In this document: positions 11,900 through 24,593 of the stretch, in pieces
Position numbering within the stretch: the stretch's first letter is position 1
How the letters are laid out: the number at the start of each line of letters is the position of its first letter
NCBI RefSeq assembly: GCF_036320965.1
Contig: NC_092234.1
Coordinates: 37,437,703 to 37,501,702, forward strand
From: Panulirus ornatus
Lineage: Eukaryota; Arthropoda; Malacostraca; Decapoda; Palinuridae
Reading direction: 5' to 3'
Length of the DNA stretch: 64,000 bases
Notes under the pieces: generated by a model
What the model saw: the letters and a program-made list of their open reading frames with translations, nothing else
The model's database searches: none
What the model was told of the DNA's origin: nothing
Made by a program: the position numbers and the translations under genes

Positions 11900-11970
<71 letters not shown>
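11815..11970 (+). mobile_element. RTE tail (core 2) followed by (AT)n
   Basis: ATTTCTTTCGTCTGTTTCCT, then GCGCTACCTCGCAAACGCGG and GAGACAGCGACAAAGCAAAA, match the last ~60 bp of the RTE copy at 42.24-42.31 kb. An (AT)n array occupies 11903-11970, and a short TA stretch also precedes the tail. It is an extremely 5'-truncated insertion or a tail-only element. Confidence 0.85.
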
Positions 11971-11973
<3 letters not shown>

Positions 11974-12130
11974 TCAATGTAAAGGAAGAATATCATGAGA
12001 AGAGGAAGACTGATTATAAGTGATAAAAGATAGAAAGGAATGAACACAAAAGATGAAGAAAAGATATCCTCAAAGGATGAAAATAACAATATAATAACAG
12101 TAACAGCAGGACCGATATCAAGTACAACAA

Positions 12131-12860
12131 CAGCCAACAGTAGCAGCAACAACAGTAACTGTGATTGTAACAACATCAGATAACGGTAACAGCAACAACA
12201 GTAACCATGATTGTAACAACATCAGATAACGGTAGCAGCAACAACAGTAACCATGATTGTAACAACATCAGTAACAACAGTAACCATGATTGTAACAACG
12301 TCAGTAACAACAGTAACCATGATTGTAACAACGTCAGTAACAACAGTAACCATGATTGTAACAACATCAGTAACAACAGTAACCATGATTGTAACAACGT
12401 CAGTAACAACAGTAACCATGATTGTAACAATGTCACTAACAACAGTAACCATGATTGTAGCAACGTCAGTAACAACAGTAACCGTGATTGTAACAACGTC
12501 AGTAACAACAGTAACCATGATTGTAACAACGTCAGTAACAACAGTAACCATGATTGTAACAACATCAGTAACAACAGTAACCATGATTGTAACAACGTCA
12601 GTAACAACAGTAACCATGATTGTAACAATGTCACTAACAACAGTAACCATGATTGTAGCAACGTCAGTAACAACAGTAACCGTGATTGTAACAACGTCAG
12701 TAACAACAGTAACCATGATTGTAACAACGTCAGTAACAACAGTAACCGTGATTGTAACAACATCAGCCAACGGCAGCAGCAACAACAGTAACTGTGATTG
12801 TAACAACATCAGCCAACACGTGGCAAACACAACAGTAACTGATTGTCACACCAACAACCA
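12131..12860. repeat. 33-bp minisatellite with a 198-bp higher-order duplication
   Basis: Units read AACAACAGTAACCATGATTG then TAACAACGTCAGT, period 33 bp, about 22 copies. Marker variants (ATGTCACTAAC followed by GTAGCAACG and then CCGTGATTG) recur exactly 198 bp apart (TGTCACTAAC at 12431 and 12629), so a block of six units was duplicated. Frames are open on both strands only because the period is a multiple of three. Confidence 0.96.
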
Positions 12861-13432
<572 letters not shown>

Positions 13433-13975
13433 ATTTCAAGGTATTTCCCGTAATGTTCAATTATCAACCATAAACAGTAATGTTATATTGACGACACCAG
13501 CGGCACACTTTTCCCTAACCACCGCCGTGTTTACAGTCCCAGGCCTGACGACTGTCCTGGGGAGGAAGTCTCGACAGAGGCTTCGTATATGGCAAGGGAC
13601 GTGTATATATTGACCCAGTGGACCTGACCCTCTCCTCTGTACTGTTGACCCCCACACAGCGGCTCTCATCACCACAACCTTACCTCGAGCAGAACCCAGA
13701 GGTCCCCCATATGCTCTCCACTGAAGCTAGACGTGTGAGCTAATCAAACGGACGCACAAACAGACTTGTCTGCCCTCCATCTCTGTGTGCATTCAAGTCT
13801 CCCCTGGGGCGAGGGAGGGAGGTGCTAGTGGTCGCTCCCACTAGGAAGTTCCGTGTCAGTCAGCGGCTTCCACCAGTATTACGCAATGAGTTATTATGGA
13901 GGACGGACGCATCAGATCCATTTCGTAAAAAACTTGGTGATATGCAATACAGTCGTGACAGTTCCCGGGATCTGT

Positions 13976-13976
<1 letters not shown>
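13433..13976. other. Low-copy sequence, nothing recognised
   Basis: No element end, long frame or repeat unit identified on either strand. Confidence 0.4.
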
Positions 13977-14038
<62 letters not shown>

Positions 14039-14055
14039 ACACACACACACACACA
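13977..14055. repeat. (AC)n microsatellite
   Basis: Dinucleotide array with one CCC interruption near 14036, immediately upstream of a SINE-A copy. Confidence 0.98.
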
Positions 14056-14059
14056 ATGA

Positions 14060-14234
14060 AGAACTGGGTCTCCGAGGTGTAATTGTTAGCGTTTCTGACC
14101 ATGAATCAGTACAGGCCCGTCCGGGGTTGGGCCCACATGGGTTCACATCCTTTTGGACGTCAGTCGGCCTACACCCGACCCAGGTGATCATCCTCCCTCT
14201 GAGGCTGGTCAATAAATGGGTGCCTGGCTTTGGC

Positions 14235-14284
<50 letters not shown>

Positions 14285-14373
14285 AGGAGTAAATGCGTTG
14301 TGTATTTATACAAGATTAAGAGACGGGGCAACACGGGTGTAAAGCTTTCTGCCCGTAACACACAGGCAGTAAC

Positions 14374-14400
<27 letters not shown>
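14060..14400 (+). mobile_element. SINE-A (tRNA-derived), nearly complete copy
   Basis: The head TCTCCGAGGTGTAATTGTTA, GCGTTTCTGACCATGAATCA resembles a tRNA 5' half with box A. The box B region is eroded (GGGTTCACATCC). The body CAGTCGGCCTACACCCGACC, CAGGTGATCATCCTCC and GGTGCCTGGCTT leads to an internal (GT)n at 14236-14282. The tail AGATTAAGAGACGGGGCAAC, ACGGGTGTAAAGC and CCCGTAACACACAGG ends in (AC)n at 14374-14400. The non-coding element would be transcribed by RNA polymerase III and moved by a LINE; its tail resembles LINE-B. Confidence 0.87.
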
Positions 14401-14404
<4 letters not shown>

Positions 14405-14439
14405 TGTCACAACACTGTACACTGCACAACAACAACTTG

Positions 14440-16480
14440 ACATTTATCCAGATCGTCCTGGGCACTGCACCCGCCCCTTCCCTCATTACGTCTCCCTCAC
14501 CCCAGGTAGAGAGTAGGCAGGTGCACCCTCTCCCTCCCTCCCCTGCCCTCCGCTCCTCACTGCTCTACCCCTCCCAATCACCCAGCCACCAAACACCCCC
14601 CCCCCCTTCTCTGCCCCTGGCAGTTTCAGCACAACGGGTTTTCACGGTCAATGCAAACTAGTGTTGACGTCAGCCGCCCCGGGCGGGGCCCAGACCAGGC
14701 CAACCTGAGACAGTATCGCACCGCCCACCCGCCCGTCCGCCCGCCCATCCGCCTCCTGAACCTTCTCATTTCTTCCATCTCTCTCCCTGCTGACTCATGC
14801 TTCTCTTTTCATGACCCCCACTGTCTTCTGACCCCCTCCTTTTGCCTCCTGACCATCTTGATCACTGAACGCTCCTCCTGCCCCAGGACAGTCTTCCTAC
14901 CTCCTGATCTTTCTCACCACTGGCTGAGTCCTTCCTCTCATTCTTGACCCTTCCTTCCCTCTCTTATACCTGCTTATTACCTCCTGATTTCTGCTGCCTT
15001 GTGACCTTTCCTGTTACCCTTTATGGCATTCCACTGCCTCCAGATCCTTCCTCTTCCCTTCCGAGTTCCTGACTCCCTTCTGTTGCCTCTTGGTCCTCTA
15101 CTGCCTCTTGACTCGTCCTGCTGCCCCACATCCCTCCTCCTGCCTCCTGACCCTCCCTCATCGCTCGTGCTGCCTCCTGACCCTCCCTCATCGTTCGCGC
15201 TGCCTCCTGACCCTCCCTCATCGTTCGCGCTGCCTCCTGACTCTCCCTCATCGTTCGTACTGCCTCATGACCCTCCCTCATCGTTCTTACTGCCTCCTGA
15301 CCCTCCCTCATCGTTCATGCTGCCTCATGAGCCTTCCTCATCGTTCGTGCTGCCTCCTGATCCACCTAACTCTGGGTCTGACCCAGTCTCATGTGACATT
15401 TTCCCCGTGCTTGCTCACGACGCACCGCCCCTGATTCTCCTTACTTTCCTCAAGCTCTCCTTGTTACCTGCTGCATCATGACTCTCTCCCTGCTACCTGC
15501 TGCATTATGACCTTATCCTGCTGCCTCGTGCCCTCCTTCTTCCCCCTTTCATGCACCTTGACCTATGCAGCTACCTTGTTGCCTCATGACCCCTCATGCT
15601 ACCCCTTGGCCTGTCTCACTGCATCCTGGCTCCTCCTCCTATTTTCTGGCTCTTCCCAGTGCGGCCTGACCCCTCCTGCTGTCCTCTGGCCATACAGACG
15701 ACGGATCCCGTCCCCGCTGCGTCCCGGCCTCCCAGTGGCCCCTGATACCTCCTCTTAGTGCACTGTGACACCCTCGTCCATCTGCTGCCTGCTGACTCCA
15801 CCTGCCTCCTGCTGACCCTACTTGCTTGTTGACCCAACCTGCCTCCTGCTGACCCCACCTACTGTCTGCTGACCCTACCTGCCTCCTGCTGACCCCACCT
15901 ACTGTCTGTTGATCCCAATTGCCATCTGCTGGCCCCTACCGCCTCCTGCTGACCTCACCTGGCGCCTACTGACCCTCACCTGTAACCTCAACATTTTGCT
16001 CTCCTTCCTGAGCGCTTCTGCCGCCTCCTGTTCCCTCCTGCGTTCCTCTGACCGGTTTTACTGCCTCCTGCCTCCTCCTCTTCCTTCGTAAACCTCTTGT
16101 AGCCAGACCTCCCTTACCACTTCCTCTGCCGCCTCTTAACCTTTCGTTCCGTTTTGAACCATCCTGCTACCGTCCGGGTCTCACCCTCTACTGTCAGTTC
16201 CAGTCTCGTTGAACAACCTTATGAACCTCTTGACCGTCTTCCTACACCTACCATTAGCAGTTGACCGTCTTGCCATCGTCTGACCCTCAGTATCACCCTG
16301 GCTCTTTTTACTGCCTCCTGATGCTGATGCATTGCTTTCTGACCCGTCTTGGTGCGTCTCAACACCTCCCACAGCTTCTCTCTTACGTCTCAACACCTCC
16401 CACAACTTCTCTGTTGCGTCCCAGCGCTTCCCACAGCCTCTTTTGACTCTCCTCATCACATTCAACTCCTCACTGACCCC
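14440..16480. repeat. 2-kb pyrimidine-rich tract of degenerate CTGCCTCCTGACCC repeats
   Basis: Strong strand asymmetry, with C and T dominating the plus strand throughout. Loose 15-24 bp words (CTGCCTCCTGACC, TGCTGACCCCACCT, CAACACCTCCCACAGCTTCT) recur across the tract. Open frames here are compositional. Confidence 0.85.
15141..15362. repeat. 30-bp minisatellite, about 7 copies
   Basis: Units CTGCCTCCTGACCCTCCCTC then ATCGTTCGYG, period 30 bp, inside the pyrimidine-rich tract. Confidence 0.95.
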
Positions 16481-16489
16481 TCGTGACCT

Positions 16490-16997
16490 CTTGTTGACCT
16501 CTTTGAAGAGCATCGTCGCTCTGGACAATTTCGTTTTCATCACAGTCACGGCTCACTATTTAGAAAATGTGCTTTCAGTACCAAGGTCAAGGTTGAGAGC
16601 CAGGGCCGAGGCCGGGTCTTCATGGGCGAGGGAGCTACATATGGCGTCTTCAGCACAGCACCAGCTGGTGATGGTCGGGGATTGCTGTAGGAAAACGAAC
16701 GGCAGAATGTATGGCCGACCTGGTCTCTTGTGTCAGAGACGAGGGAATTAATCCGCTGGTGAAGGCAGCCCACAGGCTCTTGGAGAGGCAGGCTACTAAC
16801 CAAAATAAAATTCAGTGAACAATTTTGAGAAGACGCTCGTCCAGCAGCAGGTTACCAGGTAGACGCGTGGAGCAGCTGAGGTGTGGGTGGCCAGGACTGG
16901 GCACGTCCAGGTGGTGTAGTTTAATGATCGAAATGAATAGGTCAGTGTTGAGTTCCCTCAAGCGTAGACTCCATTCCCGGGTACACATGAAGATGAT
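16490..16997. other. Low-copy sequence, nothing recognised
   Basis: Unique-looking DNA between the pyrimidine tract and the next SINE. No frame exceeds about 140 codons and no motif is recognised. Confidence 0.4.
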
Positions 16998-17028
<31 letters not shown>

Positions 17029-17211
17029 CCGTGGTGTAATGATAAGCGTTAACTGACCATGAGTTACCACGGGTCTGACTCACATGCGTTCGAACCCATG
17101 GCCTCTTAGTCGGCCTACACTCAACCCAGGTGTTCACTCTCCTCTCAGTGCTGGTCATTTCATGAGTGATTGCCATAGGCTATGGTGTGTGTGTGTGTGT
17201 GTGTGTGTGTG

Positions 17212-17247
<36 letters not shown>

Positions 17248-17335
17248 ATACATACATATGAGTAAAGACATGGTACATATATACAAAATTAAGAGACGGG
17301 GCAACACGAGGATAAATTCTCTCCTTGTATCACAC
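16998..17335 (+). mobile_element. SINE-A (tRNA-derived) with recognisable A and B boxes
   Basis: After a short (AC)n (16998-17027), the head reads CCTCCGTGGTGTAATGATAA, GCGTTAACTGACCATGAG. Box B, GTTCGAACCC, lies at 17088-17097, a tRNA-like spacing of about 50 bp from box A. The body GTCGGCCTACACTCAACCCA, GGTGTTCACTCTCC is followed by an internal (TG)n at 17185-17245 and the tail CATGGTACATATATACAAAA, TTAAGAGACGGGGCAACACG. It is the best copy for judging tRNA ancestry in this window. Confidence 0.9.
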
Positions 17336-18240
17336 ATAAAGACCCACTTGAATATGTTTGCAGATAATGCCAAGATTATAAGGAATGAAAAGAGCTCATG
17401 AGACTGCATTATCTTGCAAGGGGACCCCGACATACTGCAAAGTCTAGTCTGATATATGGTTGATGTAAATTTATCTCGGATGAATGTAAAGGACTGAGAA
17501 TGGGACGCAGCTAAAGAAGGCCTCGTCATGAATCTTATCCAGAAGGAAATCAACTGCAGGAATCTGTGTGTGAGAGGGAGTTAGGAGACGACATCGTCCC
17601 TAACCTGTTGCCAGAGTTACTTAGGAGAAGAGTTAACAAGACAGACTGTCTCCTGACCAACATCAGAATAGAATTCAAGTATATGGATAAGGATATGTTC
17701 AGCAAGTTGTTCACATCCTACATAAGGATGTGAACTCGACTATGCTTCTCAAATTTGCTCTCCGCCAGTTCAAGAAGCACAAAGAACAAATAGAGAAGGT
17801 TCAGAGGAGGGCAGCAAAGATGGTACCACAAGTAGATGAAGTTGAGTTACAGGGGAAAGGTCAGAGGCCTTTGATTTATCCACCATGGGAGAGAGGAGTA
17901 AGGAGTGACCTGGTCACGACCTATAAGCTCTTAATCCAATATGATGAAGCAAACAGTGAACAGTTCTTCCAAAGCTGCAAGGATGGAGCAACATGAGACC
18001 CCAACATGAAATTAAACTAGAAATTTATTAGAAGAGATGTAAAGAAGTCTGACGCACTTGACATGTACGACCAGTGTATGAATGGAGTGGACTGAGGAAA
18101 TTGGGACTGTGAAGAACATAGTAATTCAAAATGCTGTATGATAGTGGAGAAGGTTCAAGAGATGGGGACCTCACGAGTGTAAAACTGCCTCCTCGTACAG
18201 GACAGGGAGGCAGGCGAAGGAGCAGTAACAACAGGGAGCT
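17336..18240 (+). mobile_element. LINE-B, 5'-truncated and frameshifted copy
   Basis: The fragment opens in the RT domain with MFADNAKIIRNEKS (the F-A-D-D box with its second Asp changed to Asn). The C-terminal frame 17730-17996 contains KEQIEKVQRRAAKMVPQVDE and GVRSDLVTTYKLLIQYDEAN, typical of CR1/Jockey-type LINE proteins. The 3' tail GGTTCAAGAGATGGGGACCT, CACGAGTGTAAAACTGCC lies at 18151-18195. Several in-frame stops and shifts between 17400 and 17730 show that it is dead. Confidence 0.85.
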
Positions 18241-19997
18241 AGACCTTGGAAGAAGATAATTCATGATATTAACTCCTCAGGAACACCTAATCGACAGGTT
18301 ACTGGGAAGGTGTACACAGAGGGGCCCCTGAAATATTTTAGGAGGAGACAATCGTGGGAACACTGGCAAAGTTCCCCATAAATCAAGGCAGAATCTGATG
18401 GGAGAAGCCAAGAACGACGCTGACCGAGCGTCGGTTGCCGGGGAGACCATCCACCATCCTGATTATTCCATACCATCCGTCACCCAAACATTGACGTAAA
18501 CAAGATACGAAACTGGAATACAGCACTATTGTCGGGGACCACAGTGGAAAATGGTGAAGAGAGAGAAACAGTAAAAAGACGAAAAATAGAACTGTAATCG
18601 AGGCTGGGGTTCTCGTGCAATGGCAGCGTTCGTGCACTGATAAGGGTCTCTCTCTCTCTCTCTCTTCAATTTTGAGCCGTAAGATATGTAAACTGTTGTA
18701 CCTGGTCCCTTGGCAGAGTGTGATCCGGCCACAAACACTGCAGAGTCCACTCAAGGACAGTACTGAGAGCCAGAGCTGGAAGAACAGACTTTTAAATCAG
18801 TGTACGCAATGCCTCTTGTCTAACCCCATGACAGACTCAACCTAAAATCATCCACATACTGTCAGGGACGGTCGGTAGGAAAGAGACGGGGGGTAAAATC
18901 ATGAGCATATTACTGAGACACAGAAGGAAGAGGTGAGACGAGAGGAATCAGATCAAGAAGACTAGTGACAACAGAATGTTTAGGTGAGGATCTGAGAGCA
19001 GAGGATGTTGTGTGGTGGTCTGAGTGGGAGTGATGTTGCTTGTGGGGAAGACCGGGAACCTGAAAGCTGACACCACACGTATCATGGCTGCTGTGGAGAA
19101 AATTATGCTTGGAGTGTACCACCTACACGACAAGGTGAAGAAATTACAAGAACGGTGCTATGGATCATGGGAGATGCTAAAGAACATGCCCATGGACCAT
19201 GGAAAATGCCACAGAACATTTAGCCATTAGGGACAAATTGAACATAGACGTGATGTAGTATTACTGTAAAATATAAAGGTATAAAAACTGTAAAGTATAA
19301 AACCTGGAGGAAGTCCTTAACATGGTTAGACATGGAGAAGGGGAATCCCGGGAGAGTCGGTTGATGGGGCAGGAAGGCAGTCATCAGTGTTCAAGGAACA
19401 ATGGACAGTAGAAGGGGAGGAAGGGAAGGACCTAGAAGTTTCTGGGGGGCTGCTGGAGAAAGGCACAATGCATAGATAACTGGAGAGGAGCAGAGGTCTG
19501 GGGATTCTGAGCCAGCCAGGTAGAACGAAATATATGAAGCCATACAGGAGGCAGTGTGTATCGTCAGAGACAGGACAGTTGGGGAACATAAAGGGCAACG
19601 GGTGGAAGAGTGCAGAGGACAAACACCGATCACGACAGTTATTCAGCGATGGAAGAAGAGGATTCTCGATAGTATCAACGACGCAGAGGAGGAGAGGACA
19701 TGATGCGACGACAGGAGGTAACGGAAAGGTGGGCTGGAAGAGGACGTGCTTTCTGGCAAGGAGGAGAGAGCGGCCGGAGAAGTGAGCAAGTCGAAATCCT
19801 CCTCGACGCCACCGACTTGAAAAGTGCAGGTCAAGAACTAACAGAAGGTAGGAAGGAGAATCGGGAAGTACTGGCTAGGCGCCAATGGAAGGCCAATGAT
19901 ATGGAAATTTGTGCTCACGCGGAGCTCAAGCAGGCAAATAAACCTATCAAAAAGTGTGAGTTTATGTGAGTGTTTGGTAGGAGTGGTAAACGTAAAG

Positions 19998-20001
<4 letters not shown>
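18241..20001. other. 1.7 kb without recognised features
   Basis: Only short frames and a (CT)8 run at 18648-18664. Small ATG-GACCATGG-type repeats occur at 19155-19215. I found no LINE, SINE or exon-like conservation on either strand. Confidence 0.35.

Positions 20002-20075
<74 letters not shown>
20002..20075. repeat. (GA)n microsatellite
   Basis: Pure dinucleotide array. Confidence 0.99.
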
Positions 20076-20077
<2 letters not shown>

Positions 20078-20284
20078 TTGCTCACGAGTATTTACGACGA
20101 TGAGATGTTGGCAAAATGGGGAGGGCTAGGAAAACAAAAGAATTACGAACAAGTCGTACGAATTACGTGATACCAATGAGAGATTGTATGCTTGTGGACT
20201 AAAAGTCAACTGTCCACGAGTGGTATGAAAATACAACTTACTGGGCCGAAGGAGTGGCACTTGACATCCACTAGCTCATCAACC

Positions 20285-21410
20285 CTCCCAACAGCTAAAC
20301 GGTAATATATCCCTGCCTGTAGACTAGCTTATCAGTCAACCTCTGTTTGGGTATAGTGTCAAAAGCTTTCTGGAAGACCTGAATTACACAGTGCACCAAT
20401 CCATCCCTTTGACCAAAGACAGAACTCAATTGTCATAAAAGTCTAAGTGACACGTAATGTATGAAGAAACAGACAAGACGAATATTTTCCACATGGGCCA
20501 CTGTCACCAGTGGTGTACCGCAAGGCTGGGTTTTCGGTCCAGCGTCATTCTTGGTATTTGTAAATGACTTGCCTGATGGACTGAACATGGTTGCAGATGA
20601 TGCTCTGGTCTTGAGAAAAATGAAAAAATAAGAAAAAGAAAAAGAAATGATGACTGCATCAGCTTACAAGGGGACCGTGACAAACTCCAAAGCTGATCTA
20701 TAATTCAGTTTGAGTATGTGCAAGACAATAACGATAACACACAGCGAAAGAAAGCCTTATTGAGATTAATATCTAGCGGGAAAGAAGCTATAGGAATATG
20801 TGGAGAGAAAGATGTAGGATTCGACATTGAGCCTCACCTGTCACTAGAGTTGCACATCAGGAGAGCTGCGAAAGAGGCAGACTGTCTGCTGGCAAATGTC
20901 AGATTCCCATTTCAGTATGTCGATCAGACAATGTAAGCTATTCTGAACAACTATTGCTAGATAATGCCTCTCAGATCTGGTTACCGCACCTAAAGAAGCA
21001 CAAGAGTCTGTCAGAATGTGTCCAGGAAGGAGTAACTGAGAAGTTACATGACTTCAAGGAGCTGAGGCATAGTGGGAGGCTGAGGGCTACTAGTATGACC
21101 ACGCTGGAGGAAAGGAGACTCAGGGGAACTTGATAACAGACTTCAAGTGTCTGACTCGGTTGGACGTTGTCATGAGTGAGGTGCAGCACCAGAGTAACCA
21201 GAGGCCACAACAGTAAGCGGGTCAGAAAGGCTGTTGTGAATAACGGGTGTTTATGTGTAATGCCGGTGGGTAAAGACTTAACATGGATGTTGTGAATGAA
21301 GTTTACAAAAGTTATAAGGGTTGTGTGGTATTAGAGAAAGTTCAGTTGATGGAACCCACGAATGTAGAACTCTCTCCTCTTATGCAACAAAATGGTAATT
21401 ACAAATAGGT

Positions 21411-21467
<57 letters not shown>
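20285..21467. mobile_element. LINE-B copy with inverted 5' segment, ending in (AC)n
   Basis: Bases 20285-20405 translate on the minus strand as VIQVFQKAFDTIPKQRLTDK, an RT palm segment. From about 20450 the plus strand reads IFSTWATVTSGVPQG, then FGPASFLVFVNDLPDGLN and VADDALVL, the next RT blocks of the same protein. C-terminal remnants continue to 21240. The tail AAAGTTCAGTTGATGGAACC, CACGAATGTAGAACTCTCTC, GGTAATTAC ends in (AC)n at 21415-21467. Opposite orientation of two adjacent RT blocks is the signature of 5' inversion during LINE integration (twin priming). Multiple stops make it non-functional. Confidence 0.75.
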
Positions 21468-21474
<7 letters not shown>

Positions 21475-21691
21475 CTTTCAGTACATATCGTGCCGGTAGG
21501 ATGAGTTTGTGCCGTGACTGAGGGTTGTAAGACAGAACCTGCTGTAACCTGATGAGGAATAGTGATGCATTATTGATATTGCTCGTATCTGATCAAATCC
21601 GTTTATTTATTTACCTTTAGGTAGTCGTTCGTGCCTGTTGGGGGTCTTTTAGTTGCTATTCTAGACACACGTCACCAGCTTTTTTTTTTTT

Positions 21692-21743
<52 letters not shown>

Positions 21744-21771
21744 TACTATAATGTAATTTATTTGAATAATA
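21468..21771. other. Spacer with T12 and (AT)n
   Basis: Unique DNA followed by T12 (21681-21692) and (AT)n (21694-21740) that precede the left flank copy of the RTE element. No RTE core is present before this AT array. Confidence 0.6.
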
Positions 21772-22170
21772 TGAATATGTTATATTTTTGTGCAACAGAA
21801 TGACATGAGCTTACATATATAGTATTTATTCAAAATGTGATTTCAAAGCTTGACAGTTGTGATAGTCAATAAGAGTTCATGAGGAGATTGCTGTATGTAG
21901 CTTAGTATAAGGAAATATGGTGAGAAGCTTGCACTAGGTGTTATGGTGGAGCGAGGAATACAGGATCTGATGACAGCGTTGGCTGATCACCCCTTGGTTA
22001 GTACAAAAGCTGCTCGACATCGCAACATTGCAAGCATCTTTGTTAGATCCTGTAGTCCAATATCTGGCAGAGAGCCGCATTATCTACAGTGTTCTTGTCA
22101 GCGTGCGAAACGCATACCCCTTTTTGTTAGTAGCTACCAGGCTGCAACTGCGAGGCCTTTCTCGAAATAC
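21772..22170 (+). repeat. Left copy of the duplicated flank of the RTE element
   Basis: This segment aligns co-linearly with 24692-25235 on the far side of the LINE. Shared anchors are CAACAGAATG (21792 and 24700), CTTGACAGTTGT (21849 and 24771), CACTAGGTGTT (21932 and 24877) and TAGTCCAATATCT (22053 and 25083). The left copy is shorter, with many small deletions relative to the right. Its origin is uncertain: an old tandem duplication, an unusually long target-site duplication, or an assembly join of two haplotypes. Confidence 0.75.
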
Positions 22171-22174
22171 ATTC

Positions 22175-24593
22175 CCCGTCTTGTGGAAGGCAAGGTGTAA
22201 GATTTACGTATGTTTTCAGAAAGAGGAGTGAATGTTGGGGTGAAGAAGGTGGTGAGAGTAAGTGAGCTTGGGAAGGAGACCTGTGTGGGGAAGTACCAGG
22301 AGAGACTGTGTACAGAATGGAAAAAGGTGAGAACAATGGAAGTAAGGGGAGTCGGGGAGGAATGGGATGTATTTAGGGAATCAGTGATGGATTGCGCAAA
22401 AGATGCTTGTGGCATGAGAAGAGTGGGAGGTGGGCTGTTTAGAAAGGGTAGTGAGTGGTGGGATGAAGAAGTAAGAGTATTAGTGAAAGAGAAGAGAGAG
22501 GCATTTGGACGATTTTTGCAGGGAAAAAATGCAATTGAGTGGGAGAAGTATAAAAGAAAGAGACAGGAGGTCAAGAGAAAGGTGCAAGAGGTGAAAAAAA
22601 GGGCAAATGAGAGTTGGGGTGAGAGACTATCAGTAAATTTTAGGGAGAATAAAAAGATGTTCTGGAAGGAGGTAAATAGGGTGCGTAAGACAAGGGAGCA
22701 AATGGGAACTTCAGTGAAGGGCGTAAATGGGGAGGTGATAACAAGTAGCGGTGATGTGAGAAGGAGATGGAATGAGTATTTTGAAGGTTTGTTGAATGTG
22801 TCTGATGACAGAGTGGCAGATATAGGGTGTTTTGGTCGAGGTGGTGTGCAAAGTGAGAGGGTTAGGGAAAATGATTTGGTAAACAGAGAAGAGGTAGTAA
22901 AAGCTTTGCGGAAGATGAAAGCCGGCAAGGCAGCAGGTTTGGATGGTATTGCAGTGGAATTTATTAAGAAAGGGGGTGACTGTATTGTTGACTGGTTGGT
23001 AAGGTTATTTAATGTATGTATGACTCATGGTGAGGTGCCTGAGGATTGGCGGAATGCGTGCATAGTGCCATTGTACAAAGGCAAAGGGGATAAGAGTGAG
23101 TGCTCAAATTACAGAGGTATAAGTTTGTTGAGTATTCCTGGTAAATTATATGGGAGGGTATTGATTGAGAGGGTGAAGGCATGTACAGAGCATCAGATTG
23201 GGAAAGAGCAGTGCGGTTTCAGAAGTGGTAGAGGATGTGTGGATCAGGTGTTTGCTTTGAAGAATGTATGTGAGAAATACTTAGAAAAGCAAATGGATTT
23301 GTATGTAGCATTTATGGATCTGGAGAAGGCATATGATAGAGTTGATAGAGATGCTCTGTGGAAGGTATTAAGAATATATGGTGTGGGAGGCAAGTTGTTA
23401 GAAGCAGTGAAAAGTTTTTATCGAGGATGTAAGGCATGTGTACGTGTAGGAAGAGAGGAAAGTGATTGGTTCTCAGTGAATGTAGGTTTGCGGCAGGGGT
23501 GTGTGATGTCTCCATGGTTGTTTAATTTGTTTATGGATGGGGTTGTAAGGGAGGTAAATGCAAGAGTCCTGGAAAGAGGGGCAAGTATGAAGTCTGTTGG
23601 GGATGAGAGAGCTTGGGAAGTGAGTCAATTGTTGTTCGCTGATGATACAGCGCTGGTGGCTGATTCATGTGAGAAACTGCAGAAGCTGGTGACTGAGTTT
23701 GGTAAAGTGTGTGGAAGAAGAAAGTTGAGAGTAAATGTGAATAAGAGCAAGGTTATTAGGTACAGTAGGGGTGAGGGTCAAGTCAATTGGGAGGTGAGTT
23801 TGAATGGAGAAAAACTGGAGGAAGTGAAGTGTTTTAGATATCTGGGAGTGGATCTGTCAGCGGATGGAACCATGGAAGCGGAAGTGGATCATAGGGTGGG
23901 GGAGGGGGCGAAAATTTTGGGAGCCTTGAAAAATGTGTGGAAGTCGAGAACATTATCTCGGAAAGCAAAAATGGGTATGTTTGAGGGAATAGTGGTTCCA
24001 ACAATGCTGTATGGTTGCGAGGCGTGGGCTATGGATAGAGATGTGCGCAGGAGGATGGATGTGCTGGAAATGAGATGTTTGAGGACAATGTGTGGTGTGA
24101 GGTGGTTTGATCGAGTAAGTAACGTAAGGGTAAGAGAGATGTGTGGAAATAAAAAGAGCGTGGTTGAGAGAGCAGAAGAGGGTGTTTTGAAATGGTTTGG
24201 GCACATGGAGAGAATGAGTGAGGAGAGATTGACCAAGAGGATATATGTGTCGGAGGTGGAGGGAACGAGGAGAAGAGGGAGACCAAATTGGAGGTGGAAA
24301 GATGGAGTGAAAAAGATTTTGTGTGATCGGGGCCTGAACATGCAGGAGGGTGAAAGGAGGGCAAGAAATAGAGTGAATTGGAGTCATGTGGTATACAGGG
24401 GTTGACGTGCTGTCAGTGGATTGAAGCAAGGCATGTGAAGCGTCTGGGGTAAACCATGGAAAGCTGTGTAGGTATGTATATTTGCGTGTGTGGACGTGTG
24501 TATGTACATGTGTATGGGGGGGGGGGGGGGTTGGGCCATTTCTTTCGTCTGTTTCCTTGCGCTACCTCGCAAACGCGGGAGACAGCGACAAAG

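Noticed and set aside
17030..17100. Functional tRNA gene
   Set aside because: A and B boxes are present, but the arms do not form a full cloverleaf by eye and the sequence continues into the conserved SINE-A body and tail.
22134..24429. Ser/Phe/His-rich proteins on the strand opposite the RTE ORF
   Set aside because: Antisense shadows of the RT coding sequence; the same peptides recur antisense to copies 2 and 3.
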